Origin: Sclerurus mexicanus
Lineage: Eukaryota > Chordata > Aves > Passeriformes > Furnariidae
Assembly (NCBI GenBank): GCA_013396755.1
Contig: VWZF01004008.1
Location: forward strand, 950,624 to 1,014,623
Reading direction: 5' to 3'
DNA length: 64,000 nt
A program made the position numbers and the translations under genes. Of this stretch, positions 22,601 through 34,635 are shown piece by piece; within the stretch, counting starts at the first letter, position 1, and every line of letters begins with the position of its first letter. The notes under the pieces are model-generated. The model was not told where the DNA came from and did not search any database. It was given only the letters and a program-made list of their open reading frames with translations.

Positions 22601-23159
22601 GGCTGCCAGGATGGGTTCCAGCTTTGGAGCAGGGATTGACAAGCCCTTTGCTGTGGCTTTCAATTAGAGAGGAATTCCAGTGGTTCTGGAGGGAAGGTGG
22701 GAGGGAGGAGGGGATGGGCTGCCTCTGGAACAGGGGGAGAGCCCGTACTGAGTTCTTGCTTTGCTATAAAGTACTCAAAATGACCAGAGGCAAATAATCT
22801 GCTCAAGGGACACCTATGAAATCCATCTGAGGCAGGATTCCAGTTTCTCCAGTGAAGGCTGAGCAATCATCCCCCTCAGAGGGCGACACAATGCCCTGCA
22901 GGAGGGTTTGTGAGGCTGAGGAGGGACCTGCTGCCCAGGGCAGCCACAGATGGGACTGTGGTACTGGGCAAGCTCCAGCCCTTGTGTCCTTCCCTTGCTG
23001 CTCTCAGTGCTGGCATATCCGGCAGAATTCCCGAAGAATCCTCAGGCCAATTCCCAGAGTCTGTGAAGGTCTTGCATCCTGCCACAACCTTCCTGTGGGA
23101 TCTCATGGGAATTAACTTCTTTTGTTTCTGGTCTACAAAATGAGGATAAAACTCTGCCC
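22601..23159. other. Non-coding DNA, nothing recognised
   Basis: Mixed composition with short overlapping frames on both strands around 22852-23143. No repeat identified. Confidence 0.5.
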
Positions 23160-23330
23160 TGCTCTGTAAGGAGAATCTAATTAATATATATGAGGCAAGC
23201 TAATATTGCAAGGGAGCGAATGGCTGTATGTGCTTTGAGTAATGAACATCTGTCATCTTCAGCACTGGGAAGTTAAGGGTAATATAAATGTGAGATACTA
23301 ATGCATACCCAGACACTTAAGGAGCTCTCT
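23160..23330. other. Candidate conserved element
   Basis: Single-copy AT-rich block with CTAATTAATATATATG, GCTAATATTGC, GAGTAATGAAC, an E-box-like ACATCTGTC and ACTAATGCATAC. Bounded by ordinary sequence. Confidence 0.35.
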
Positions 23331-23869
23331 CCCTGTTCACACAGACCAAATTGGCACCTGCTGTGTGAAGTGTAGGGTCTTTCATTCAGACAAAGAGATT
23401 TTTCCATCAAGGATGGTGTTTAACAGATAGATGCAGTCTCACTTTCGCAATTAGGCAATTAACTGTGCCATTAAAAGTGAGTTAAGCTCATTGAACCCAA
23501 ATGAAGAGCAGCAAGAAATGTGAAATTGGATCTCAGACTGGCAGCCCAAGGCAAGGTGTGGGCTCTGCCACCCTGGTCCCTGTGATGTGACGAAGAACTG
23601 GCTCTCTCTGAATTTCTGGGAACAAAATCAGCACTGTCACCACTGCAGGTTTAGCTGCTGAGACATCTGCTCTTTCCCTGCACTCTGCTCCCAGTGGTAA
23701 ACACTTGCTGCAGGAATGTTTGCTTCAAAGGCTCAAAAATCCAGTTAATGGATCACACCTGTTTTGATGTCCAGCAAACTCCCTCAAAGCTTTGCACTGT
23801 GCTCAGGCCAAAAAGTCATCTAGTCCTCACCAGGGGGATGGGGCAACCTCTGTGTTCTAAAGGGAGTTG
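23331..23869. other. Non-coding DNA, AT-leaning on the left
   Basis: Includes CGCAATTAGGCAATTAACTG at about 23447. Otherwise nothing is recognised. Confidence 0.4.
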
Positions 23870-23879
23870 AGTAGAACTT

Positions 23880-23960
23880 GAATATCTTATCTATTATAGC
23901 TGCTATATTGATATATTATAAATATTAATATATATAATCAATAATTAGAGCTCAATATCT
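23880..23960. repeat. A/T-only stretch, low complexity
   Basis: Nearly pure A/T over about 80 bases, with TATATTGATATATTATAAAT-like words and partial self-complementarity. It could be a low-complexity AT repeat or a nuclear-matrix-attachment type sequence; no evidence separates these. Confidence 0.5.
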
Positions 23961-25127
23961 TAAATGGTCTGCCTTCTAAAGGGCTTTGATCCCATTCTAA
24001 CAGCATGAAATAACTGGAAAAAATGCTTTTTGGACCTCATTCCTTGCATGTTGCATCAAGGGGAAGTTGGCAGTGCTGCCTCCCCCTCCTTTCCCTGCCC
24101 CCTCCAGCTGGACACGAGGCTGCTCAAAGGCCATGCAAGATAAATGGGGTGTGTTTTCTGAGTGTCAGTGTTGGTATAAAGCTCGTCCCTCAGGATTGAT
24201 GGCACAGAGCATCTCCTTCAGCCCGTTCTCCCAGCTCCTAATTCATCCTCCGTGTGTCTGGCGGGTCCTGCAGCTTTGGGATGTGACTCCATCCCCGCTG
24301 GCTGGTCCCTCCATCAAGGTGACATCTCCCTCTCCTGCCACTTGAGGGTTTCTGGAAGTCAGTCAGGTCAGATTTGGCCAGACCCTCCTCTGGAGCTGAT
24401 ATTTTCTAATTATAGCAGCCAGAATGACAAAGTCTATTGGACAAAGGCTTTGTCTAGAGCTGTGCTGAGTTGCACTGGCTGTGGATCTTGATCCATGAAG
24501 ATGTCCTGATTGTATATTGATTAATATAATCCCAGGCTACAAGCTCCTGAACACTAACTCTGTTTTTTTTTATGGGACATATTAACATTCACCTGAAGGA
24601 AGATAAGCCCTTTAAAAAGAAGAAAACTCAGGGAAATAGCTCACTGCATAAACCTTATGAAAGCCACTTTACCCTTTACTGTCCCCCAGACCAGTGATCT
24701 GGGCTTCACAGCAAAGCTTCTCCCCACTTTTGTCCTCACTGAAGCCATCCAGGAGCCCAGGGAAATGCTTGGAAACAAGAGCAGGGTCTGTTGAAAGAGA
24801 ATGGGAGGGAGCAAGATCCTCTGCAAGGAAAGAGGTCAAGAAATTATCAATAGAAAAGTCTGTCAAGGTGGCAACTCGAGCAGGTTTGATTGCTGTGAAT
24901 GTGTCTTATCTGATTAGCTTTACATCTCTGGGCTATTATGGAAGGGTATTGTGTTGGAAACCATTCTCCAAACCCAGAAAATGCCCCATTACTTCTCGGG
25001 CCCTTTGTGAGAGCCAGGGAGTGGGAATGTTTTGTATCTGGGATGAACCGTGGCCTCTCCTCCCTTCCTGATGCTTGAGAGATTGTTCTCTGATTTGGAC
25101 ACACTTCAATGGACACTTTTTAATAAT
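23961..25127. other. Non-coding DNA, nothing recognised
   Basis: Mixed sequence with a short AT patch at 24505-24590. Overlapping frames up to 125 codons (24694-25071 plus) are not domain-like. Confidence 0.5.
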
Positions 25128-25150
25128 CTTTCTTCTTTTTTTTTCTTTTT
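25128..25150 (+). repeat. Polypyrimidine (T-rich) tract
   Basis: An uninterrupted T/C run, mostly T. The sequence just after it shows no exon-like frame, so I do not read it as a splice acceptor. Confidence 0.65.
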
Positions 25151-26264
25151 GCTGTCCGTAGATCTTTTGTACGTGTTCTTTCTTCCTTTTCAAGCCTGAA
25201 AGATTGTTTTGAAGAGAACAAGTCCATTTGTCTCCTGCTTTTGCCATGTGTATATCGATTTTTGTTCAATTTCCCCAGCCAGTCCTGCTCGCACCTGAAG
25301 TCACCTGCACACAGGGGTAGGGCCAGAGAGAGGATGATGGATCACTGACGGGAAGGAGGAGCTGGGAAGCAGATGAGACTCCCAGAAGTTTCAGCTCTTC
25401 CACCCTTTTTGTGTGTAGAGGGAACAAGTTATTCTGAGCAGGTGCAAAAACTGGTGCTGGCTTCCCACAGTGCAGCCAGAGGCACAGAGTGTATTATCCA
25501 CACAAACAAGGATTTTGGATGGCATTTATATTTGTTATTGACTCCTCACCCCAGTGTTGTGTTTGATGTTAAATTCCCCTGGGGTATATTCCCCCATTTA
25601 TATGGGGGGCAGAAGCAAGGGAAAAGAAGAGGAGACTGTGAAATGATAATGGGGAAGGGTTGAATTCCTTTACTTCTGAGTGTCTGGGTGGATTACACTC
25701 TTGCCAGGGTACAGTGGTCCCAAGAGGATTAAGGTAATTGGATTTTTTCCTACCAGATTTGCCCTGATGATCTGTAATTGCAAGTTACGGTGGAGAACTT
25801 TTAGTTCTGTGCAGCTCAGCTCGTGCCCTGGTGTACCTGGTCAGGAGATGGGAGGCAGGGCTTGGATGGGCCCTTCTCTTTGGGAACTGCTCTGTCTGGC
25901 AGTGACAGGAATGGGACACGCACTGGTGTAAATGGTTTTTCTGGTGAAATATTATTAGCCACACTGGCAGAGTGTTTTAAATCCATTATTTGCATTAGCA
26001 GTTTTGATCAGAGTTGTTATCAGTGTGCTTGTGCTATCCAACACTTTATTTTGGGGTGAACTTGAGGTGTTTGAGTCTCCATCTCAGCATTTGGGTCGCT
26101 TTGAGGACTTTCCGAGGAGTTTTTCCTTTTCTTTCTGGGAGACAGGGATGATTATCTGCACATCAGGGGAGAAACATCCTCCTTCAGCAGAATTGTTGCT
26201 AATTTTGAGGTGAGAGGAGAGAGCTGTCAGAGCACACCAGCATTGTCTTGGCTGTGACATTTTA
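25151..26264. other. Non-coding DNA, nothing recognised
   Basis: Short frames only (under 100 codons). An ATTTGCAT octamer lies at 25988-25995. Confidence 0.5.
25988..25995 (-). promoter_or_regulatory. POU octamer ATTTGCAT
   Basis: Exact match to the complement of ATGCAAAT, the Oct/POU recognition word, inside an AT-rich patch. Confidence 0.25.
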
Positions 26265-26400
26265 ACAAAGCCACCGTGGGCTCTGTGATGTGTTTTTGTA
26301 ACGAACCGATGAGCATGTTAATTAGATGTAAATCGTGTCTAAATATTGAAACTACAATCAAAACAAGCCACTTCCCCTGTTCCATACCAAGTATCCAGCT
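26265..26400. other. Candidate conserved element
   Basis: Single-copy block with retained CpGs in AT context (accgtgggc, aacgaaccgatg, aaatcgtgtc) and GTTAATTAGATG plus AATATTGAAAC words. No repeat fits. This composition is unusual for the CpG-poor window. Confidence 0.38.
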
Positions 26401-29131
26401 TACCCATGGCATAGCAACCATCTCCAGGAGGTTTGGGAAGGGGGGATGTGTCAAGAGGGGTGTAGGGAACACTTCCAACCTGACCCTTGAAGATTAAAAG
26501 TGTTTGTTCAGAGCAACATATGGGTGCACAAAGCAGGTTTGACAGCTCTGTTATGGAATCCTTACAGACTGTTGTTCCACGTTGAAGTCTTATAATGGTT
26601 GTGCTGTGTGATGCCGCCTTTGTGAGCGTGTTTATCCTTTTATTTGGAGCCTGTTTCTTGGGAAGAGGTGGGGAAAAAACGAGAGATCAGAGCAAGGTGA
26701 ACGTCCCAACCTGCTCTGGAGCCGGGCTGGGCTTGTGGACAAACACTCGGGGTGATGTCAAACTTTCACTGAGGCTCTGGTGTGTTTGTACACAAACCTT
26801 GCTCAGAACATCCTCTTTCCGTGGCTGGTGAAACAGAAACACAAACAGAGCCTGGAATGAAGGGTTTCCTGCTGAACTCCTGTGAAACAGGTGTGGGATC
26901 AGGGCTTGAAGATGCCCCTGAGTGGGGTTGCTGTGGGCAGGTGGGATACGAGGCCAGGACACTCCTCTTTGGAAGGTGCTGGCTATTTCCAGCATCGCAG
27001 CAGCTCCTCTCCCCGGAGTGTCTGTGCTCCAGGGGTTCCCATTCCAGGGGATGTTCAGTCCTCTGTACCCTCAAACCACAGAAATGCAGCAAAACCAGCT
27101 TCAGTTTATTCAGCCAGGTGACTTCCAGTTGAATTAACCTTGAACTCCAGCTCCTGCGCAAACTCCATCAATTTGTTTGCAATTAACTCATGGCTCTTGC
27201 AGAATTAATGTTTGGCTTATTTTTCCTTGAAGTGGGTTAAAAAAAAAAAAGAGAAAAGCAGCAGGTCATGGAGTCCTGCTTTTAATTCTCCAGCTCAGCA
27301 AACTGCCAACCCTTGACTCTTTCTTCTCAAGCCTACAAACAACAAGATCTGCTCCTTTGTTAGGTTTTATTGCTTATGCTGGATTGAACAATAACAAAGT
27401 GAAGAGTCAAAGCTGCAGGTGCACGATCAAGTTACTGCCCCTTAATGAGGAACAGTGTGAGAAGAGATGCAGTGGTTTTATGGGGTGTAACCTCAGACAG
27501 ACATGAGGAAATCTGAATGTAGTGTACGAGAAGAAAGGTTTAAGCTCAATTAATCTTTTTTGCCAGGGACTACTGGGGGGGCACATAGGCAGGTGCTGAG
27601 GTTTACTTAAGGCATGAGAATGTTTAGCTGGGTGTCTGACTTGGGGGCTTTCATATAATGTTTCCTAGGTAGGATTTAGGTTCTGTATCGAAAGCACTGA
27701 AATGAACTTCTCTGGATGAGCTTGCACCTCTCTTACAGGTTACATGAGGCACCAAGGCTCAGAGTTTACACACCTGAGCAAAGCAGCATCATAGGAAAAA
27801 ATTAAAGTATCTTCCAGTTAAATTGTTGTGTTGCCTGTTGTGGTTTTGAAACTCCTCCAACCAATTCCAGGAATGGGATTTTGTGCCTGCAAGTCACTGC
27901 TGGTGTGCTTGTTTTCGTAAGCACCCCTTGGTAAAGAGTTATGGTAAAATCAAAGGGTTGGGTTTCTTTGCTTACCTTCAAAAATCATCTGCCAGTCGAG
28001 GTCAGCCAGCTGGACACAATCCATGCAGCTGGAATAAGGGCTTGGCTTGGGAACTAGGTCACTCGAGTTTAATTAATTGTTCCTCACAAGAAAGCAGCAG
28101 CAACTCTCCCTCCCCAGCCCAGCATGTCCCAAAATGGACAACTTTGTACAACATCTCCCACTGTCCTGGCCATGATGTGGAAGGCACACTTGGGAGTCGC
28201 TCCCAGAAAAGGAGAAGGAATGTATATGCTGGATTTTCCAGGCGTGGGCTGTACGTGTGTTTCCCATGTAGCTCCTCACAGCATTGCCATACAAAGCTGT
28301 CAAACCCATGGCGAAGGCACTCAGGACTGAAATAGAACCTTTCTGAAAAGCTTCCTTTGCTTTCAGAGTGCTCCCTTTGTAGCTGGTAACTTAAAATGGT
28401 GATACAGATGTTCTTTGTGTGAGTTATGTGTTCAATACGTGGCTGCAAAAGAGCAGCTGAGAAGCTAGTGAACGATTTGGAACAAAGACACTGCAGGTTG
28501 TGCAGGGAAAGCTGGCAGATCTGAGCCCCAGGATCCACCTTCCCCCTTCCTTGTGATGCTGAGCCTCTTCACCTAGAGGATAAGGACCCTCTGTATCCTT
28601 TCCCACCACGTCCCCATCTGGTACCACCCCTGTAACTGCATGTCCAAGGGTAAAGTCTTCAGTTCCCTCCAAATCCTGTTTAGGAGAATTTGGATGTGAA
28701 ACTTCAGCACTTGAACACTGAGTTTGTGCATGGGCTGAGACTGGGTCGAAAATGGTTCAGCTTTTGTTGTTGTGAGCTGGTGACAAAGATCTGCAGGCTT
28801 CTCCTGTGGGTTCCACGCTATAAAAGACCTTGGGATGACCCACTGCTGTCAGTCCCCAGACTGGGAGCACTGGGTTAATTGAGTCCTGTCCTCCCTGTGA
28901 CTCTTACCAAGTCCACCTGGGGGATGATGAGCATAAGTGGCAAGAGGTGCTGCCAGGCTGTGCTGTGGGCAGGGGCTGGGGGGGTCAGCCCAGCCCTGTG
29001 GAGCTCATGGGTTTGTGCCAGCGTGTCTGGGATGAGGATGGAGCACACGTGGTGCTGGCCACACAGGGCTGACCCTGAGCTCCTCTGTTTACTCAAGAAA
29101 ATGCAGCCTTTCAGCACTATTATTTATCTAC
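26401..29131. other. Non-coding DNA, one poly-A run
   Basis: A12 run at 27239-27250. Frames up to 159 codons (28059-28538 minus) overlap frames on the other strand and lack domain features. An AT-leaning patch lies at 27150-27240. No CR1 tail until 29132. Confidence 0.5.
27239..27250 (+). repeat. Poly-A run (12 A)
   Basis: Homopolymer. No retro-element body is recognised upstream, so I do not call it a retrotransposon tail. Confidence 0.8.
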
Positions 29132-29179
29132 TTGGACTGGATCTTGGAGGCCTCTTCCAGCCCGAATGATTCTGTGGTT
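29132..29179 (+). mobile_element. CR1 LINE 3' tail, short, plus strand
   Basis: The word order 'ttggactggatcttggagg', 'cctcttccagcccgaatgat', 'tctgtgg' is the end of an avian CR1 3' region, including a decayed ATTCTGTG octamer. Only about 48 bases survive, so this is a severely 5'-truncated copy or an old remnant. No coding part is present. Confidence 0.7.
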
Positions 29180-30536
29180 GCACAGAACTTTGTGCATGCA
29201 GAATGAGCCCAGGCTTTGCAGGAGTTCTCAGCAGGTCCTTGGCAGCCCATCTGCCATCGCTCAGTGGCTGGAAGGGAGAGCTCTGGGCTGGCAAATTCCA
29301 TCTGGCTGCAACTTTTATCTACCTGTACTGGCTGCCCCTGGAAGTTTAAATCCCTTTTTCTGTGGCTTGGATGGTTTTCTTTGCTCTGTGTTTATTTATT
29401 TTATTTTTTTTCCTCTTGACTCTGCAGTTTGGTTTTACTCGAAATAGAAACATCTGTGGCTGGTGTGTCTCCAGAGAGCCAGGCCTGTTTATTTTCTCTT
29501 ACTGGGCTAGATTGAAGAATTGCTGTTTGAGCCAGGGCAGAGTCCATATAACTCCTTGGGTGAAGTCTTCACTCCACAGACACCAGATTTCTCAGAGACT
29601 TCAAGGGCACCAATGTTTTCGTGAGTGGGTTTGGTGCTTCTCCTAATTCTTGACTTAGCTAGTTGAGAAAATAAAGCAAGATCTGTAGGGAAAGAGAATT
29701 ACTCTGTGAAGGAGTCACACAGAGCATCAGTGTTGGGTTCCTGCTCTGCTTTGCTGTCTGAAGGAGCTTCTAATTCCAAGTTGTTTCCTGCTGTTGAGCT
29801 TAAACTGTGCAAATAATGATCTTTTGGGAGCATTCAAACCATCCCCTCCTCTGTCTGCCTCTTAATTTTGCAGAAGTGTAGCTTTTGGCCTGCCACTTAT
29901 TTTCTTTGGTTTTAAGCAAGGAAAGGGGTAAAAGAAATGGAAACGGGCTGAGTACTTTTTCATCTTGGGGCTCATTGTTCTGCTGCCCTGATGACAAGTC
30001 TGGCCCTAGGAGGAGATTGCACTGGGCTTTTTTGAGGCTTCTCCACCCTTCCCCCCCGCATCCTATCAAAACTGGCCAGGGAGCTCAACCCAAGCAAATA
30101 TTGTTTCCAGAGGATTAGATTAGTTGTGTGGTTCCTGCTCGTCACGGGCTGGTTCTCTGTGGAAGGTCAGCCTGGGGGCTGTTTGTGCAGGGCAGAGATA
30201 AGGGCCAGCATCAGGCTGGGAGTTTGCACAGGCTCCTGGGTGGGGATGGGGCCAAACAGCCCCTGGCACTGAGCTTTTGGGGGGGAAACCATCCGAGGAA
30301 ACAAGCCCTCCGTGTCCCCGTGGCTTGGATGCTTCCCAGGTGGGTGGTGATGTCCAGTCTGATGGAGTGCTTTGCTCCTTAGGGACCAAAGGATGCCCTG
30401 GTCCTGTCTGGGGTGCTGGAGCCAAGAAACATAAATCAGGAACACCAAAGGAGCTGAGCCAAAGCTTAAACCTTAAAGGAAGATTTCCTGTATAAGATTT
30501 GTACTTATTAAGGAATATTAGACTTCTAGCAAATGT
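29180..30536. other. Non-coding DNA with a T-rich microsatellite
   Basis: (TTTA)n and T-rich run at 29391-29412. Otherwise ordinary sequence with short overlapping frames. Confidence 0.5.
29391..29412 (+). repeat. T-rich (TTTA)n run
   Basis: TTTATTTATTTTATTTTTTT-type low-complexity sequence, 22 bases, A/T only. Confidence 0.7.
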
Positions 30537-30549
30537 AAAAAAAAAAAAA
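30537..30549 (+). repeat. Poly-A run (13 A)
   Basis: Longest homopolymer I noted in the window. The upstream sequence (AT-leaning, single copy) is not a recognised SINE or LINE body. Confidence 0.8.
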
Positions 30550-30628
30550 GCCTCTGGTCTCTAATTTGTGTGACTTTTGGTTGAGAAGTCAAAGGGAAAC
30601 AAGAGGAAAAGCAGACACGTGGATATGT

Positions 30629-30646
30629 ATTTGCATGGATCCATGC
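30629..30646. promoter_or_regulatory. Octamer overlapping a 14-bp perfect palindrome
   Basis: ATTTGCAT (30629-30636, minus-strand octamer) overlaps the perfect palindrome GCATGGATCCATGC (30633-30646). By my estimate about four 14-bp palindromes are expected by chance in 64 kb. The overlap with a POU word is the reason to record it. Confidence 0.3.
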
Positions 30647-31077
30647 TGGGAGTGGGCTCGTGCATCACTTGGATCACTGAAAGCACTGGGGGACACTTGT
30701 TATTCATGGGAGATTTCTGGAGTTAACTGTTAGGGAAATGCCGCTTTAAAATCTTGAAAGCATTCCCAGCTTTCTTATTTAAATACTGCAAGTCACCAAA
30801 TCTGTTGGTGTGACAAGGGCACTGCAGTTCTTCCTACTTGGTAATTAGGAGCACTGAGTAATGGGAGTGTAAATAAGGGATCTTGTGCTGACAGTCGCTG
30901 GTCTTGGATGCAAAACGTGCCCGGAGTGGAAGCTGTTAACGCAGGAGGAGTCATCCCTGATGTGCCCAACTGCACTCTAATCCAGGATCACCCTTGGCTG
31001 GAAGTCAAAGGATCCTGTTTCAATATTCAAGGCTGCAGTGACTCTGCAGACCAGCCAAAGGGAAATCGGGACTAAAA

Positions 31078-31085
31078 ATGCAAAT
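31078..31085 (+). promoter_or_regulatory. POU octamer ATGCAAAT
   Basis: Exact octamer word in a short AT-rich patch. Confidence 0.25.
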
Positions 31086-33738
31086 GTGACATGGGAAGGA
31101 ACACTGGGGGGGTGTTTGTGCTTGTTTGCACAGGAGATACCTTAGGAGAAAGCTGGAGTGGGGGATTCCCTGTGTCCCAGCCCACCCAGGCAGTGGTTCC
31201 TGGACCCAGTGCTTACTCCAGTGATGCTCAGGTGCAGGGCATGTGCGAGCACAGGATGCTCTTTGGGAGAGGGGGGACTCACAGCACCAACCAGACCAGT
31301 AAACTCGGTGCCTGTGAAGAAGCTCCACAGCTGAACAGGATTAGCACAGACTCACTGCCTCGGCCTGTGTTATTCTCTGCTTAGGGGCAAGTTAATTCAA
31401 AAGCTGTGGCTCAGTTTCTCCGGTACTTTCTCTCTTCACAATTAAACATTTCAGTTATTCCTGTCTGCCTCCCTACATGAAGCATCACCTTCTACCCACC
31501 AAGTTGTGTCTTGATACCCTTTCTTTGCTGCAAGAACCTCCAGTCATCACATTTCTGTTTTCTCCTCTGACTCCAACAGTTCCCTCCTCTTAGTGACTCA
31601 CTTGGATTCAAGTTTGAAGTCTGTGGAAGTAAAATATGAATTATCTATGAGGAGAGTGGGAGAGTATTGGAAATATTGGATTTGGAGGAACAGAACCCAG
31701 GCCTTGGACTCTGTAGCACAGGGTGAGCCAGATGTTTGGCCCCTCAGCTACAAGAGGCCCTTTGGAATGGGGATTTTGAGGAAGGGACAAATAAGCTACC
31801 ATTCTCTAGTGATCGAAGCAGGAATAGAGATTTCTAAGTAATCTTGACTCTTCCTCCTGGTTTCTTTTTTTCAATCAATTGATTTACTTGGAGCTGCTGT
31901 CCTAAAGGCTAATGAGGCAGCAGAGAGATTTATGGATGATATTTTCCTAGCTCTGATGGGACTATTTTAATGCCTAATTAACTCTGCATCAAGGCATACC
32001 AATCCTCCTGAAATGTGAGCTACTGAGAATCCAGTCCCTCTTCATTTTCCACTCAGGACCTATGAAATGTGAGTCTTTGCTTGGCTGGTTCCCTTGTCAG
32101 AGCTCAGGAGACCACCACCACCACTGGCCCTGGGATAAGGCTTTGTACATGAAGATATGGAGTTTTCCACGTGAGCTGTCACCTCGTGGTGAAGAGTTGA
32201 GAGAATGTGTGAAAGAGGAATTGGTTGGGTGGCCCAGACAGATTTGGTGGAGTCTGTATCTGCTTTGAGGTATTGTAGGGGAAAGACTGAGCCAAACACA
32301 AACGACTTTGGGAAGCCGGAAATACTTTGGATCCCATGAGAAGAGCAATATTTCTGGAAAAGCTGGATGGCCTCACGCTGTATATAAACTGTGCCCAGCC
32401 ACGTCCAGAAGAACAATGAGAGCATCTCCACACGGTTTGTTTTGAAGCAAAAGCCACCCAGAGATGGGAGTGATGCTTCCTGGCTTTGGCTTTTCTGATG
32501 GAATGTGTCTGTTTGCAAAGCAAGATGTTCTCAAACTGTTCTCAGGAGATGGAGGCCTTTGGCACTTTGAAGCTGATATTGTAATTAAGGCCATATTTAT
32601 GTGAAAGTAAACATTTGGGATGAGAACTCGGAGCTTCCTCCTTCCCTGCTGCTGGTGGATGAGGCTGGTGCAGCAACAAGTATTTTGCTTTTTATTTGTG
32701 AACTCGGCAATTGCCAGACTCGCCTTTAGCAGCATATGCCCGGGGTTGGGAGGGATCACTAATTTTCATAAAAGAAGCTGCTGCCAAGTGGTTGCTCATG
32801 TGGCTCTGCACATCACTCCTGGCAAATTCCATGCTTGGGATGCTTGGGAAATGACTCCGGGAGTTCAAGATCGGGGCACTTCTCTTGAATGTTATTTAGA
32901 AGGTGGGTCACAGTGGCTGCTACAATCTGTTCTGTAAAATACTACGAGGAAACAGAAGAGGGAATAGATTCTTCCTGAAAACATTAGCCCCTTATCCTGC
33001 AGTGGGAGGGAAGGAGGGGCAGGATGGATTTCATCAGTCTGAGCCCATGTTCTAAGAGCACCTGTGCTACACTCCCCTCCTGCCTTTCCTTCATCCCCAC
33101 GGCAGGGTTACCTGGCCCTCAGTTTCTGAGTTAATCCCGAATTCCTCTGCCCGTGCCCGGCTGGAGCTGTGTGAGCACACCCAGGCCACGCTCTGTGCCT
33201 CTCTTGGAGCGCTCGGAACGTGTTTCCCATCCTGAGGGTCACAGAGTGCTGTACCAGAGCTAATAAGCTCTCCCTGCGAGCACCGTTTGCTTGCTCTCAC
33301 TCTCGAGTGGTTCTGTGTTTCCCAGCTCTCTGATGTGTTAGAAAGGCAGAGCTGAGCATTTGCAGAGGAGCAGAGAAAGGGGAGGGGAAAACCTCTGAGT
33401 GTCCCCAGAAAATAGTTCAGGTGTAAGAGGCACCTCACCTGAGAGGGCACGGCACGGGTGAACCCAGAGGTGGAGTTTTTCAATGAGTTATAATTACATA
33501 TAATAGAGATTTCCAGGAGTTCTGTGGATCTACAAATGAGAAGCAGCCTGGACTGAACGCCCTCTGTCTGTGTGAGAACTTGCAGGGGGCTTCTCTTTCT
33601 GGGCCATTTGTTTAGAGCTTGTTATGAGTGGGTTTGGGAGAAGGATTGTTGCCTGTTGATGTGACCTTCAAAAGAAGAGAGGGAATTGAAGGCTCAAGTA
33701 CAGGCTGAAATGTCTTAGTCCATCAAAGACACAAGAAA

Positions 33739-33774
33739 ATTTGCATTGATTGATGTATAATTCCCTAAGGGAAT
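33739..33774. promoter_or_regulatory. Octamer plus ATTCCCT-A-AGGGAAT palindrome
   Basis: ATTTGCAT (33739-33746) lies 13 bases from ATTCCCTAAGGGAAT (33760-33774; arms of 7, one central base). The palindrome resembles an EBF/COE site, but its spacer between ATTCCC and GGGAAT is three bases rather than two, so canonical EBF binding is doubtful. Confidence 0.3.
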
Positions 33775-33854
33775 AGGATTTTATTAGAGGAAATGACTGC
33801 CAAAAAAAAAATCTTAAAATAATTAATATCAGCACTTCCAGTTTTTAAGTGCTG

Positions 33855-33867
33855 TGAGAGAGAGAGA
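33855..33867 (+). repeat. (GA)6 short microsatellite
   Basis: Six to seven GA units, followed by AAAATGAGG. Confidence 0.75.
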
Positions 33868-34176
33868 AAATGAGGAGAATTTATAATCCAGAGCACTGGA
33901 GCTGAATTCAGGGGGCTGTGTTTTATCCAAGGTATTGAACAAGCTGATTGAGGAGCAGATATTTTACAGTTTCAATTAGCACAGATTACTTTAGGACTTT
34001 CTAGGCTACCAGACAGTAATTATTTTTGTGATGGGGAAGCTCTGCAGATTTTCTAATCGCTCACTCTGTGTGTGGAATGAAACACAACAATGGACTACAG
34101 TGACAGGGAGTCAGATCTCCAAAGAACTTCATCTCTGAGTGGATGAGGGTTCAAGAAAACACTGGAACTTGACAGC

Positions 34177-34184
34177 ATGCAAAT
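34177..34184 (+). promoter_or_regulatory. POU octamer ATGCAAAT
   Basis: Exact octamer preceded by GC, giving GCATGCAAAT. It is followed within 40 bases by AATTAGGCAAATTAATG, so POU and homeodomain words are close together. Confidence 0.28.
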
Positions 34185-34400
34185 GTGATAAATGTACAAT
34201 TAGGCAAATTAATGCTGCTTATTAGCACATAGAAAAGCAGCGTTTTAAAGTTCATTTCATTAGGAGGTGTGTTAGAGTAAGCGGAGCAGGGTGTGTGAGA
34301 ATGGAACTGGCACAAGCTGGAGGATTAATGAATCTGTTCCAGCCACTTGTGCCTGAGCTCACTCAAACTGCCTCATTTCAGTCACTTAAATGAGGAATAT

Positions 34401-34635
34401 AAACTGGGAGCACAGTGGTTTCAGGGCTGTTTAATGGGCTCCCATTTATCTTCTGCGGAGGGCAGGAACGGGTTGGCCCAGTGTTTCCCCTTCCTTTGGG
34501 AGCCTTGGTTCTCCTGCTGGGACGTGGCAGGTTTACAGTCCCACATGACACCTGCCAGCACAGGCACCTCGAGGCTGCTGGCTGGGAGCAGCTGAGCCCT
34601 GCCCTGCTCGGCCTCCGAGACAGCACAGATGGGAC
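34401..34635. other. Non-coding DNA, nothing recognised
   Basis: Short overlapping frames only (82 codons on each strand). Confidence 0.5.

Larger units (their letters stand above)
30550..33479. other. Non-coding DNA, start of the octamer-rich zone
   Basis: Holds two POU octamers (30629, 31078), a 14-bp palindrome (30633-30646) and AT patches. A short (ACC)4 run is at about 32111. Frames up to 152 codons (32060-32518 minus) overlap a 114-codon and a 128-codon minus frame and show no domain. Confidence 0.45.
33480..34400. other. AT-rich candidate regulatory block
   Basis: Long AT-leaning, largely single-copy block. It contains TATAATTACATATAAT at 33489, an octamer at 33739, a 15-bp near-palindrome at 33760-33774, AATAATTAATATC after an A10 run (33802-33811), a (GA) run at 33855-33867, an octamer at 34177, and AATTAGGCAAATTAATGCTG at about 34198. 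No long frames cross it. It ranks among the stronger enhancer candidates here. Confidence 0.42.

Noticed and set aside
25128..25170. Polypyrimidine tract as a splice acceptor
   Set aside because: No AG followed by a plausible coding exon; T-rich runs are common here.
27239..30549. Poly-A runs at 27239 and 30537 as retrotransposon or processed-pseudogene tails
   Set aside because: No recognisable gene or element body lies upstream of either run.
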